Shown: positions 8,852 to 18,133, numbered from the stretch's first letter. The stretch is DNA of 64,000 nt from an uncultured Bacilli bacterium (GCA_934162125.1 CAKPHU010000002.1:214707-278706); one strand, 5' to 3'. The notes: a model not told the origin generated them from the sequence alone. Numbers and translations: made by a program.

Positions 8852-10108
8852 TTACTTTTCTAAGAGCTTAGAAATAGCTCTTAATAATGCTAACTTACCA
8901 TACTGATAAGTAAGGCCACCTTGCATATAAGCAATATATGGACTTCTTAATGGTCCATCACAAGAAATTTCAATTGAAGACCCTTGTGTAAAAGAACCAC
9001 TTGCCATAATAACTTGACTATCATAACCAGGCATATCACTAGGAATAGCTGCAACATTAGAATCAATTGCTGAAGCTTCCTGAATACCTTGGGTAAATTT
9101 AACTAACTTATCACTATCATTAAAAATAATAGTTTGAACAATATCTACTCTTGGATCATTATATGCAGGTTCCACATCAAAGCCTAACTTTTTCATTACA
9201 TAACTAGTTAATACTGCAGTCTTTAATGATGAAGCAACTGCATTTGGAGCCATATATAATCCTTGTAAAAATTGTTTATTTGCTCCCAAACTAGGTCCAA
9301 CTTCCTTACCACATCCAGGAACAGTTAATCTCTCAGCACATAAACTAACTAAATCCTTACGTCCTGCAATATAAGCTCCATTAGAAGCAATACCTCCACC
9401 TAAATTTTTAATTAAAGAACCAACTATTACATCAGCTCCCACTTCTAGTGGACTAACTTCTTCTACTAATTCACAGTAACAATTGTCGATCATTACAATA
9501 ACATCATTATCTACTTTTTTAATAAGTCTAATAACTTTTTCAATCTTAAAAATATCTAAAGCACTTCTCGTAGAATAACCTCTACTTCTTTGAATTTCAA
9601 TAACACGAACTTTATTATTCTCTAAATATTTTCTAATATCATCATAGCAAAAATCATTATTCTCTAATTCTATTTGATCATAAGAAACTCCATAACTCTT
9701 CAAAGAACTTGGATTATCTCTAATTCCAATTACTTCATCCAACGTATCATATGGTTTACCACTTATACTAAGTAGCCTATCACCTGGACGTAACAAAGCA
9801 TTAAAACAAACTGTTAAAGCATGACTACCAGAAATAAATTGATTTCTAACCAAAGCATCTTCTGCTCCCAAAACATCTCTAAAAACATCCTCAATTTTAT
9901 CTCTTCCTATATCATTATATCCATAACCAGTAGTTCCATTAAAATGACATTCACTAACATTATTTTTATGAAAACTAGTTAAAACTTTTAAACTGTTCTT
10001 CATAGCCATATCATCTATTTTTTCAAACTCTGCCCTAACTGCTTCTTCTGCTTCTCTAACAATACTAAGTGCTTCATCACTTATTCCTAATTCTTTATAA
10101 TTATCCAT
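8852..10108 (-). CDS. PLP-dependent lyase of the aluminium-resistance/YnbB family
   Basis: 418 aa, cytosolic fold-type I PLP enzyme. Landmarks are SGSHAL (phosphate-binding region near residue 93), the Asp of MIDNCYCE, and the Schiff-base lysine in GSLIKNLGGG. The family (Pfam Alum_res, B. subtilis YnbB) resembles Cys/Met-metabolism lyases such as methionine gamma-lyase; the physiological substrate is not settled. The full length agrees with the family. Its start overlaps the end of the SDR gene by 8 bp, indicating translational coupling. The name 'aluminium resistance' is historical and not evidence of function. Confidence 0.82.
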   Translation of the reverse strand: MDNYKELGISDEALSIVREAEEAVRAEFEKIDDMAMKNSLKVLTSFHKNNVSECHFNGTTGYGYNDIGRDKIEDVFRDVLGAEDALVRNQFISGSHALTVCFNALLRPGDRLLSISGKPYDTLDEVIGIRDNPSSLKSYGVSYDQIELENNDFCYDDIRKYLENNKVRVIEIQRSRGYSTRSALDIFKIEKVIRLIKKVDNDVIVMIDNCYCELVEEVSPLEVGADVIVGSLIKNLGGGIASNGAYIAGRKDLVSLCAERLTVPGCGKEVGPSLGANKQFLQGLYMAPNAVASSLKTAVLTSYVMKKLGFDVEPAYNDPRVDIVQTIIFNDSDKLVKFTQGIQEASAIDSNVAAIPSDMPGYDSQVIMASGSFTQGSSIEISCDGPLRSPYIAYMQGGLTYQYGKLALLRAISKLLEK

Positions 10109-10844
10109 TATACTTTCCCCCGTCGACTCTTATTATAGCATCATTTATATAATTTGCTTTAGAACTTGCTAAAAAAACTATTATTTTCGCAATTTCATCA
10201 GCCTCTGCAAATCTACCAAGTAAAATCTTCTTTCTCTCTTCATTTATCTGTTCAATTGATAAATCCTTATTCATATCAGTCTTAACCCATCCAGGACAAA
10301 CACAATTAACATTTATAAAAGGTGCAAATTCTCTAGCCAAATTATGAGTTAAAGAAATAACTCCAGCTTTAGCTGCATCATAATCACAACTTTCTGGATA
10401 AAAAGTATCAATCGCATTAGTAGAACTAATATTAATAATCTTACCCTTCTTATTTTCCATCATAACTTTTCCTACATACTTACTACACAAATATGTACCA
10501 ATTAAATTAACATCCAAAATTCTCTTAAAATCTCTTACAGTCTTATCCATCAATAAAGTATCTCTACATACACTAGCATTATTTACTAATATATCTATCT
10601 TTCCAAAATGATCAACAATCTCATTAACCATTTTTTCTACTTCTTCCTCTACACTAATATCACACTTAATACATAAAACTTGTACATCATAATTATCTAA
10701 AATATATTTTTTTAACTCAAGGGCTTCCTTCTCATGATGATAATAATTAATAATAACATCCAAGCCACTTTTAGCCATTTCTAAAACTGTACTCTTACCA
10801 ATTCCTCTACTACTTCCAGTAACTAAACACACTGCCTTACCCAT
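10101..10844 (-). CDS. Short-chain dehydrogenase/reductase, FabG-like
   Basis: 247 aa, classical SDR. NAD(P)-binding TGSSRGIG at about residue 9, NNAS near 88, catalytic Ser of ISSTNA and the YDAAK Tyr/Lys pair, and the CPGWVKTDM segment. The sequence and length fit 3-oxoacyl-ACP reductase, but FabG-type SDRs act on many substrates and no fatty-acid genes are adjacent. It sits in a tight run with the thioredoxin-like gene (4-bp gap) and the PLP enzyme (8-bp overlap). Confidence 0.8.
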   Translation of the reverse strand: MGKAVCLVTGSSRGIGKSTVLEMAKSGLDVIINYYHHEKEALELKKYILDNYDVQVLCIKCDISVEEEVEKMVNEIVDHFGKIDILVNNASVCRDTLLMDKTVRDFKRILDVNLIGTYLCSKYVGKVMMENKKGKIINISSTNAIDTFYPESCDYDAAKAGVISLTHNLAREFAPFINVNCVCPGWVKTDMNKDLSIEQINEERKKILLGRFAEADEIAKIIVFLASSKANYINDAIIRVDGGKYNG

Positions 10845-10848
10845 TCTA

Positions 10849-11280
10849 TCACTCCACTAAACTAAGATCTTCTAAAAAAGAATCTATCTCACTACTATTA
10901 CTTATATTTTCTTTAAATAAAGAAACTTTTCCCTCATCAATATAAACAATAACTGGATACTCAATATCATCATAAAGACTAATTTCTTGTTTCAATATAT
11001 CATATTGATCCTTATTTTCTACATCAAAAAATACATAATCTAAATTTCTACTCTTAATATCTTTTTTTAAAGTTTGGCAATTACTACAATTCTTACTATC
11101 ATATAAAAACAAAACAAAACTATCTTGCCTTCTGATTCTATAATAAGCACTCTTAACATCATGCCTAAATCTATAACCAAAACAAAAAACAGCTGGTATA
11201 ACTACTGCTATACCTACTAAAAGACCAGTAATAATTCTCTTTTTTAAAGCAATTAAGTGTTCATCTTTGTCTCTTGTCAT
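10849..11280 (-). CDS. Membrane-anchored thioredoxin-like protein with a CSNC active site
   Basis: 143 aa. One N-terminal membrane segment (about 15-33) and a thioredoxin-fold domain with CSNC near residue 67 and a cis-Pro region (IEYPVIVYID). The basic N-terminus suggests that the redox domain is outside the membrane. Shorter than usual thioredoxin-like ResA/TlpA proteins and lacking their insert. It heads a three-gene run with the SDR and PLP enzyme; a role in thiol chemistry would fit but is inference. Start ATG has GGAGGG. Confidence 0.7.
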   Translation of the reverse strand: MTRDKDEHLIALKKRIITGLLVGIAVVIPAVFCFGYRFRHDVKSAYYRIRRQDSFVLFLYDSKNCSNCQTLKKDIKSRNLDYVFFDVENKDQYDILKQEISLYDDIEYPVIVYIDEGKVSLFKENISNSSEIDSFLEDLSLVE

Positions 11281-11323
11281 AATTACCCTCCACCATAATT
11301 TTACTATAATTTTAAACAGAAAA

Positions 11324-11343
11324 AAAGAGTTATTAAACTCTTT
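11324..11343 (-). terminator. Terminator overlapping the ileS stop
   Basis: An 8-bp stem AAAGAGTT / AACTCTTT with a U run on the minus strand. The stem includes the last codons of ileS. Confidence 0.8.
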
Positions 11344-14300
11344 CTACTTTGATACAAGCTTTTTCATCATTAAGTTCACACTCATCTGTCAAGCTTTCAT
11401 CTTCTATTAATTCATCTCCTAATACTTCACCCATAACATAGTCTCTATATTTATCAAACATCTCATGAACAGCTTTAGTACCTTTATAATAAACTTTAAT
11501 ATGATCAGTTATTACAAAGTCAGCATCTTTTCTTAAACTTTGTACTTTACGAACAAATTCACGAGCAAGACCTTCTAATATTAAATCTTCTGTAAGCTCA
11601 GTATTTAAAACTACACAAGTCTTATTATTACTTGTAGAAGCATATCCCTCTTTTTGTTTAAGACTAACTAATACCATTTCATTAGTAAGTTCAAAGTCCT
11701 CATCACCAAGTTTAATTGTAATAGAACCCTTTTCGGTAAGTTTTGTTACTTCATTACTACTTAATTTAGCAAGTGCTTCTTGTAATAACTTAATTTTTGG
11801 TCCTAATGTTTTACCAAGAACTTTAAAGTTAGGTTTAACAATATATTCAAGATATTCACTCATATCATCTTTAAATTCAACTTTCTTAACATTTAATTCT
11901 TCTGTAATGATAGGAAGTAAATCTCCAATAATCATTTCATCACTCTTAGGTAAAATTAAACTACTAATAGGTTGACGTACTTTAATATTAGCTTCTTCTC
12001 TAGCAAATCTACCTAATGAGCAAACATCTCTTACTAAATCCATTCTTTCTTCAACACTACTATCAACTAAATCAGTATTTTCAACTGGGAAGTCTTCTAA
12101 ATGAACTGATTCTTTTCCAGTTAATTTTGTAAATATTTCTTCTGTAATGAATGGAGTCATTGGTGCACATAATTTGCAAAGAGCAACTAAAACTTCATAA
12201 GTAGTTAAATAAACAGCTTTCTTAGACTCAGTTAACTCACTATCCCAGAAACGTCTTCTATTACTACGGATATACCAGTTAGATAAATCATCGTTTAAGA
12301 ATGGAACAATAGCACGAGCTGCTTTATTTAAATCATACTCTTGATATGCTTCATTAACTTTCTCAATTAAATCATTTAATTTAGAAATTAACCATCTATC
12401 AATTAATTCACGATCTTTAACTGGAATATTATATTCTCTTGGATCAATATTATCTGCATTAGCATACATTTCAAAGAATGAATAAGCATTTTTAAATGTT
12501 GAAATATATTTAGAATAAATTTCTTTTAAGCCATCTTCATCAAATTTTAATGGAGTCCAAACTGGTGAAGCATATAACATATAGAATCTAACTGTATCTG
12601 CTCCATACTTCTCCATAACTTCAAATGGACTAATTGCATTTCCTCTTGATTTATGCATCTTTTGACCATATTTATCTAGTAATAAGTCATTAACTAAAAC
12701 ATTCTTATAAGGAGTTTGACCAGTAACAAATACACTAACAACAAGTAATGAATAGAACCATCCTCTTGTTTGATCAATTCCTTCACAAATAAAGTCTGCT
12801 GGATATTGTGATTCCCATAACTCTTTATTTTCAAATGGATAATGATATTGAGCAAATGGCATAGAACCAGAGTCAAACCAACAATCGATAACATCTTTAA
12901 CACGATGCATTAACTCTCCACATTCTGGACATTTAATATGAATATCATCAACATATGGTCTATGTAATTCAATATCTTCAGTAATATCTTCTACTGCCTT
13001 CTCACATAATTCTTTACGTGATCCTATCATTTCCTGATGACCACAACTACATTTCCATAATGGAATTGGTGTACCCCAATATCTATCACGAGAAATAGCC
13101 CAATCCACCATATTCTCTAACCAGTTACCAAATCTCTTTTCACCAACAAATTCTGGATGCCAACAAACTTTATTATTTTGTTCAATAATTTCATCTTTCT
13201 TAGCTGTTGTCTTAATATATAAAGATGGTTTTGAATAATAAACAAGTGGTGTTTTACATCTCCAACAATGTGGATAATCATGGTTCATCTTTTGTTTCTT
13301 AAATAATTTATCTTCATGAGCTAAATACTTAACAATTTCAAGTTCAAGTTCAGGATCAACAACAAGTCTTCCCTTCCATGGACCTTCAGTATAGCAACCA
13401 TCTTCTCCTACTGGATTAAGCATTGCTAAATTATATTTTAAACCAACTTCATAGTCATCTTGTCCAAAAGCAGGAGCTATATGAACAACACCAGTACCAT
13501 CTTCCATAGTAACATAATCAGCACATGTTACAACAAATGCTTTCTTATCTTTTGGTACTTCTAACATTGGAAGTAATTGTTCATACTCACGTCCCTCTAA
13601 ATCACGTCCCTTATATCTTTCAACTACTTCATAACCTTCTCCAAGAACTTTATCAACTAACTTTTCAGCTAAAATAAAATTATATCCCTTAGATAAACAC
13701 TTAACATAATCTTCTTCTGGATTAACACAAAGAGCACTATTAGCAAGCAAAGTCCAAGGAGTAGTAGTCCATACTAAATAATATGTATTATCTTGATCCT
13801 TAGCTTTAAAAGGTACAAATACTGTATTAACACTAATCTCTTTATATCCTTGAGCAACTTCATGAGATGCAAGACCAGTTCCACATCTAGGACACCATGG
13901 TACAATCTTTAATCCTTCATAGATGTATCCCTCATCAAACATCTTCTTTAGAATCCACCATTCAGTTTCAATATAATTATTATCATATGTAACATATGGA
14001 TGTTTTAAATCAATAAATTGTCCCATTTCTCTTGTGAATTTAGAGAATGACTTTTCATTACTCCAAACACTCTCACGACATTTTTGATTAAATTCTTTAA
14101 TTCCATATTTTTCAATATCACTTTTACCAGAAAAACCTAATTCTTTTTCTACTTGTACTTCTACTGGTAAACCATGAGTATCCCATCCTACTTTTCTAAG
14201 AACGCGATATCCTTGCATTGCTTTATACTTACATACTGTATCTTTTAATAATTTAGCAAGCATGTGATGAATACCAGGCATTCCATTTGCTGTTGCAGGT

Positions 14301-14437
14301 CCATCATAGAAAACAAAATCATCATGGCCTTTTCTATTTTCAATTGTTTTTTCTAAGATATCCATTTCATCCCATTTTTGTGAATATCTTGTTTCAACTT
14401 CATTAATTGTTCCTTGTTCTAATTTTTCAAACTTCAT
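11333..14437 (-). CDS. ileS: Isoleucyl-tRNA synthetase, long (IleS2-like) form
   Basis: 1034 aa class I synthetase. The HIGH box is present as the variant PGIHH (residues 54-58) and KMSKS as KMHKS near 595. Editing-domain landmarks (TTTPWTL), GWDTHGLPVE, and two Cys-rich elements (CPRCG; CSCG...CPECG) are present. Length and the variant HIGH box resemble the long eukaryotic/archaeal-type IleS2 class, which in other bacteria is insensitive to mupirocin; insensitivity here is inference. It is the second gene behind the Ile T-box leader, 12 bp downstream of the exchanger gene. Start ATG is preceded by AGGAGG. Confidence 0.96.
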   Translation of the reverse strand: MKFEKLEQGTINEVETRYSQKWDEMDILEKTIENRKGHDDFVFYDGPATANGMPGIHHMLAKLLKDTVCKYKAMQGYRVLRKVGWDTHGLPVEVQVEKELGFSGKSDIEKYGIKEFNQKCRESVWSNEKSFSKFTREMGQFIDLKHPYVTYDNNYIETEWWILKKMFDEGYIYEGLKIVPWCPRCGTGLASHEVAQGYKEISVNTVFVPFKAKDQDNTYYLVWTTTPWTLLANSALCVNPEEDYVKCLSKGYNFILAEKLVDKVLGEGYEVVERYKGRDLEGREYEQLLPMLEVPKDKKAFVVTCADYVTMEDGTGVVHIAPAFGQDDYEVGLKYNLAMLNPVGEDGCYTEGPWKGRLVVDPELELEIVKYLAHEDKLFKKQKMNHDYPHCWRCKTPLVYYSKPSLYIKTTAKKDEIIEQNNKVCWHPEFVGEKRFGNWLENMVDWAISRDRYWGTPIPLWKCSCGHQEMIGSRKELCEKAVEDITEDIELHRPYVDDIHIKCPECGELMHRVKDVIDCWFDSGSMPFAQYHYPFENKELWESQYPADFICEGIDQTRGWFYSLLVVSVFVTGQTPYKNVLVNDLLLDKYGQKMHKSRGNAISPFEVMEKYGADTVRFYMLYASPVWTPLKFDEDGLKEIYSKYISTFKNAYSFFEMYANADNIDPREYNIPVKDRELIDRWLISKLNDLIEKVNEAYQEYDLNKAARAIVPFLNDDLSNWYIRSNRRRFWDSELTESKKAVYLTTYEVLVALCKLCAPMTPFITEEIFTKLTGKESVHLEDFPVENTDLVDSSVEERMDLVRDVCSLGRFAREEANIKVRQPISSLILPKSDEMIIGDLLPIITEELNVKKVEFKDDMSEYLEYIVKPNFKVLGKTLGPKIKLLQEALAKLSSNEVTKLTEKGSITIKLGDEDFELTNEMVLVSLKQKEGYASTSNNKTCVVLNTELTEDLILEGLAREFVRKVQSLRKDADFVITDHIKVYYKGTKAVHEMFDKYRDYVMGEVLGDELIEDESLTDECELNDEKACIKVERV

Positions 14438-14449
14438 ACTTACTTCCTC

Positions 14450-15400
14450 CTAACCAAACATAACATAACCATAGTAGACTACAAATACTAATAAGAAACA
14501 TATTCCTTCACGTCTACTAATTTTATAATCATTTCTTGAAAATACAAACAACATTAAAGCTGTCGCTATCATTACTATTAAATCAACATAACTAAATGCT
14601 ATTGTACCAATACCACCAAGTAACGCAACTGGTAAACCAATAACTATACCTATGTTAAAGATATTACTACCAACTACATTTCCTATCGCAATATCGTATT
14701 CTCCTTTTTTAGTTGCTGTAACTGATGTTACTAATTCTGGTAAACTAGTTCCAAGAGCTATAATTGTCAAACTAATTATTCTTTCACTAATTCCAATTGC
14801 TTTTGCTAAAGCTGATGCAGAATCAACTACAAAGTTACTACCTATTATAATTGATATAAGTCCAACTAAAGTAAACATAATAGCTTTAAATAATGGCATT
14901 ACTTCCTTATCTTTTTCTTCTTCTACTTTATTACGCATCAACGTAATTAAATAATATATAAATACTAAAAAGAAAAGTATTAAGACAATTCCATCTCCTC
15001 TAGTAAAACTATTAGTAAGTTTCTTATCAAATATATTATCTGATAACAATACTGCAAATAAACTTGTAATTAATAAAGTAATTGGTAATTCTTTCTTTAC
15101 TGTATTATTTTTAACTACTAGTGGATGAATAATTGCTGAAACACCTAAGATAAGTAAAATATTTAAAATATTACTACCTATAACATTACCAAGTACTATA
15201 TCTCCTGAATTAGAAAGCAATCCTTTAACACTAACTGCAAATTCAGGAGCACTAGTTCCAAATGCTACAATTGTAAGACCAATTAACATTTTAGAAACCT
15301 TAAAATTTAATGCCACATTTGATGCTCCATCTACAAACAGATCTGCACCCTTAATTAGTACTACAAAACCTACTACTAATAAAATAATATCTACTAACAT
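14450..15400 (-). CDS. Na+/Ca2+ exchanger family protein (CaCA, YrbG-like)
   Basis: 316 aa polytopic membrane protein of about ten helices with the two inverted alpha repeats: GTSAPEF (alpha-1, near 48) and GTSLPEL (alpha-2, near 220), each with the following GNVIGSNI / GNVVGSNI motif. These acidic residues bind cations in the CaCA family. The ATG at 15400 is chosen because AGAGGAGG lies just before it; the longer TTG reading at 15415 would include that site. It is the first gene behind the Ile T-box leader and is followed at once by ileS, so it should be co-regulated with isoleucine charging, an odd partner for a cation antiporter. Confidence 0.88.
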   Translation of the reverse strand: MLVDIILLVVGFVVLIKGADLFVDGASNVALNFKVSKMLIGLTIVAFGTSAPEFAVSVKGLLSNSGDIVLGNVIGSNILNILLILGVSAIIHPLVVKNNTVKKELPITLLITSLFAVLLSDNIFDKKLTNSFTRGDGIVLILFFLVFIYYLITLMRNKVEEEKDKEVMPLFKAIMFTLVGLISIIIGSNFVVDSASALAKAIGISERIISLTIIALGTSLPELVTSVTATKKGEYDIAIGNVVGSNIFNIGIVIGLPVALLGGIGTIAFSYVDLIVMIATALMLFVFSRNDYKISRREGICFLLVFVVYYGYVMFG

Positions 15401-15420
15401 AAATCCTCCTCTCAAAAATA

Positions 15421-15640
15421 AAAAAACTACTCATCCAATAAGGACGAATAGTTCGTGGTACCACCTTAATTCACCAATTTAAAAATCAGTGCACTTGATA
15501 CTATAACGCGTTACCGTATTTATCTTATCCATAAATCGCAACTTGAAAGTGATCTAAATATTAACTTCAAACTCATTTTCACCTAACCATGAGCTCTCTA
15601 CCTATCCATTAATATTTCGTCTTTCGCTCTTGCTTTCCAA
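15421..15640 (-). ncRNA. T-box riboswitch leader, specifier ATC (Ile)
   Basis: Read on the minus strand, the leader contains the T-box consensus AAGGTGGTACCACG (15454-15467), which forms the antiterminator and pairs with the uncharged tRNA NCCA end. A GC-containing terminator with a U run (15425-15453) follows. The 5' half has the AGAGAG / GGTGAAAATGAG elements of stem I. The triplet ATC at 15551-15553 followed by ACTTT sits at the specifier position and matches the downstream ileS. The exact 5' boundary is approximate. Confidence 0.93.
15425..15453 (-). terminator. Regulated terminator of the T-box leader
   Basis: The stem pairs AACTATTCGTCC with GGATGAGTAGTT around loop TTAT, followed by T6 on the minus strand. 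It is mutually exclusive with the T-box antiterminator. Confidence 0.9.
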
Positions 15641-15643
15641 ATC

Positions 15644-15672
15644 ACTATAACACATTTTATAAAAGTTGACAA
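15644..15672 (-). promoter_or_regulatory. Sigma-A-type promoter of the T-box operon
   Basis: On the minus strand, -35 TTGTCA (15667-15672) and -10 TATAGT (15644-15649) with a 17-bp spacer and a TGn extension directly before the -10. Its position fits the T-box 5' end. Confidence 0.8.
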
Positions 15673-15690
15673 CCACTTTTTTCTGACATT

Positions 15691-16095
15691 TTATCTAATC
15701 TTACTTAAGTCACCATTTATAACAACTGGATTAAATCCAATAATTTCATCTTTTAATAATCCCTCTGGAATATCATTAATCATATAGATTTTCTTTTCTA
15801 ATCTAAAAGCATCATACATCTCTAAAAATGTTGCTCCTCCAATATAATTATCTACTCCATTTTTTGTATAGTTAAGAACCAAAACTGCATCAACCTTAGA
15901 AATAACTTCTTCACTATGCTTAATCATGCTAGCCTTCCATCTACCATGTTCACTAGTACCTCTAAACTTAGCTTCGGTCTCCGGATGATCATAACAATTA
16001 GGTAAAGTTATAATATGACCAGCACCCTCTAAATAATCTTTTATCTCAGGAATTCTATCATAAAAAGCCTTACTACAAATAATAAATATCTTCAT
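15691..16095 (-). CDS. Nucleoside 2-deoxyribosyltransferase-like small protein
   Basis: 134 aa. MKIFIICSKAF start, a DAVLVLNY strand, the N/GGATFLEMYDAF helix with a conserved Glu, and the final VVINGDLSKI. This pattern (an Asp on a strand end, then a GxxxxxE helix) resembles the nucleoside 2-deoxyribosyltransferase/DUF4406-like fold, which handles nucleotide or NAD-like ligands. No enzyme activity can be asserted. Start ATG with GGTGAT upstream. It stands alone between the T-box promoter and the pilin gene. Confidence 0.55.
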   Translation of the reverse strand: MKIFIICSKAFYDRIPEIKDYLEGAGHIITLPNCYDHPETEAKFRGTSEHGRWKASMIKHSEEVISKVDAVLVLNYTKNGVDNYIGGATFLEMYDAFRLEKKIYMINDIPEGLLKDEIIGFNPVVINGDLSKIR

Positions 16096-16171
16096 ACTTA
16101 ATCACCACTTAAATAGTATCATAAACAAAAAAGAGACTCAAGTCAAATACTTAAATCCCTAATTACAATAT

Positions 16172-17539
16172 TTATCCAATTCTAAAAGCTGGTGAAACAC
16201 CAATTTTACTATTAGCACGTTCGTTATACCAGTTACCCTTATCAGTTACATAACAGAAACGAATATCACCATGAGAATAAACAGCACGGAGCCACCACCA
16301 TGAACTTGAACCATTTAGTTGTTTAATAGCCTTAGAAAAACTATTTGTTGTAACTCCTGTATAATAATCTAACTGTCTAGTGTTATCTCTTGCTGTATCA
16401 TACTCAATAATATTTGATGTTCCTTGTGCCCATATTTCGGCAGTAGACAATAAATACAATTTATCTATTGAAGTAAAATTAGCTGAATCATTACCTCCAT
16501 GTCCTGATACTGCTTTTGTATCTATTATGATACTTTGTAAATTTGATGGTAAAGCATTATAAACATCACTATTTAAGTATGATCTCATAGTAGTTACTGG
16601 CCAACCCCCATCGCTTGTCTCAATAGAATTCATATTATACTTCGTAATTATATCTGCAAATTCTAATACAAAGCCACAGGCTGTTTGAGAAAAACCTTCT
16701 TGACTACATTCTGCTGGAGTTGAAGTATTTGCTATTCGTAGTGTATGCTTTCCTAGACTACCCAAGTCAACTTCTTTAGTATCACCAACAGTATATATTC
16801 CATTATATGCACCACTCTTTACAGCTGCCCCTATAGTTGACCAATCATCTTCCGCAAAACTTTTAGGTGTAACCTCTTCTGAACCATTTACTTGTGCAGA
16901 ACTTGTCTCATCTATACATAAGCCAGTTATATTTTTTACAGGTCCTACATTTGTACATTTATAAATTCTAGAATTTCCAGAAGTAACAGCTGAACAATCT
17001 AAACTGCCATTATCTAACGTTAATTCTACTTTTTTCTTGTCTGTATCTGATATATCTACCTTAACATTACCTCTTTTTAAATCATCAGATGAAATAGTAT
17101 TATCATCTAACACTGCATGAACTCCATCACTTAAACCTACATAAAAAGTAGTCTTTCTTTGCGGTTCACCATTATTATCAATTATTGTCTCAACATGAAC
17201 TCTTACATAACCGTTTACATCTCTATTTCCCCACGAAGACTTCCCACCTTGACCAATTAATTCTGGCAAACTAGATCTAGCAGAATCTTTTGTATTGATC
17301 AAAATATAATAATCTCCATCATCAACAGCAGTAGCACTCATGCCTTCACAAGTCAAAGAATCAGCTGTCCACAATGCCTTTGCAGCATTTGCATAGGATC
17401 TCGCTGTATTTACAAAAGAATCTTTTCTAACGTTTTCAATTATTCTACTAACTGCAGGTATCGCAATCATCATTAAGATTCCCATTATAACTATAACTGC
17501 CAACAACTCAACCAAAGTAAACCCTTTTCTATTTTTCAT
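16172..17539 (-). CDS. Type IV prepilin-like protein with a large C-terminal DUF6273-like domain
   Basis: 455 aa. The prepilin leader is classical: RKG|FTLVELLAVIVIMGILM, with Gly-1, Phe+1 and Glu+5, then a hydrophobic stalk helix. The body (from about 215) contains GDTKEV, GGWPVTTMRSYLN, DKLYLLSTAEIW and the terminal WWWLRA...GVSPAFRIG, the signature of DUF6273-like, lectin-fold-like modules. The ATG at 17539 is used because AGGAGA is 8-10 nt upstream; the GTG at 17548 is too close. No prepilin peptidase, pilus ATPase or other pilin is in the window, so it depends on a machine elsewhere. A similar C-terminal module ends the VWA protein at 48954-52514. Confidence 0.82.
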   Translation of the reverse strand: MKNRKGFTLVELLAVIVIMGILMMIAIPAVSRIIENVRKDSFVNTARSYANAAKALWTADSLTCEGMSATAVDDGDYYILINTKDSARSSLPELIGQGGKSSWGNRDVNGYVRVHVETIIDNNGEPQRKTTFYVGLSDGVHAVLDDNTISSDDLKRGNVKVDISDTDKKKVELTLDNGSLDCSAVTSGNSRIYKCTNVGPVKNITGLCIDETSSAQVNGSEEVTPKSFAEDDWSTIGAAVKSGAYNGIYTVGDTKEVDLGSLGKHTLRIANTSTPAECSQEGFSQTACGFVLEFADIITKYNMNSIETSDGGWPVTTMRSYLNSDVYNALPSNLQSIIIDTKAVSGHGGNDSANFTSIDKLYLLSTAEIWAQGTSNIIEYDTARDNTRQLDYYTGVTTNSFSKAIKQLNGSSSWWWLRAVYSHGDIRFCYVTDKGNWYNERANSKIGVSPAFRIG

Positions 17540-17620
17540 ATTATACACTTCTCCTACCTTACTATTACCTTAATTCTAACATACAAAATATAAAATTAAA
17601 ATTCCCTATACACAAAAAAA

Positions 17621-17644
17621 TCAAGTTCATTCTGTAAAACTTAA
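17621..17644 (-). terminator. Terminator after divIVA
   Basis: Stem TTAAGTT / AACTTGA on the minus strand followed by seven U residues; it overlaps the divIVA stop. Confidence 0.7.
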
Positions 17645-18105
17645 TTTTCTTCTTCAACTTTCTTATTATCTCCGGGATTTAACTCTAAATTATCAATTTC
17701 TTCCACAACAGCCATCTGCTGTTCCATAATAATTTTTAGTTTTCTCTTAAAAATCTTAATATTTTTTTCTAAAAGATCGGCATTATTTTCTATTCTTTCA
17801 GCTCTAAGAAGTGCTTCATTTACAATTCTACTCGCATTATTCTTAGCTTCTTCTACTATTACCTTAGCCTCATTTCTCGCTACATCTTTGATATTATCTC
17901 CAACCTCTTCTGCTCGAACTACTGTAATCTTTAAAGCCTCTTCCATTCTTTTATAATGCTCTATTTCATTCTTTAGCCTATCTATTTCTTCTCCCTGTTG
18001 CCTACATCTAGTAATAATGCTTTCTGTCTGAGTGATCACATCACTTATAAACTGATTTACTTCACTACGTTTATACCCATTAGGCTCATAATTAAATTTT
18101 TCCAC
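17641..18105 (-). CDS. divIVA: DivIVA cell-pole/septum protein
   Basis: About 154 aa. N-terminal membrane-binding/crossed-loop region EKFNYEPNGYKRSEVNQFIS, then continuous coiled coil (about 30-140) and an acidic tail. DivIVA binds negatively curved membrane and positions division and wall machinery. The GTG at 18105 is preferred: GGGGTGAT lies just upstream, and the protein then starts (M)EKFNY as in other DivIVA proteins. The other in-frame GTG at 18114 lies within that site. It follows sepF closely (28 bp), as in many Gram-positive division clusters. Confidence 0.9.
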   Translation of the reverse strand: MEKFNYEPNGYKRSEVNQFISDVITQTESIITRCRQQGEEIDRLKNEIEHYKRMEEALKITVVRAEEVGDNIKDVARNEAKVIVEEAKNNASRIVNEALLRAERIENNADLLEKNIKIFKRKLKIIMEQQMAVVEEIDNLELNPGDNKKVEEEN

Positions 18106-18133
18106 TATGATCACCCCAGAAAAAATCTACTCT

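Noticed and set aside
16125..16165. Terminator after the prepilin gene
   Set aside because: Only a 4-bp stem (AAGT/ACTT) is visible before the U run; too weak to call.
16172..17539. Diversity-generating retroelement target (lectin-like C-terminus with WWWLRA...GVSPAFRIG)
   Set aside because: No reverse transcriptase, template repeat or accessory gene is in the window, and the sequence fits the common DUF6273-like module.
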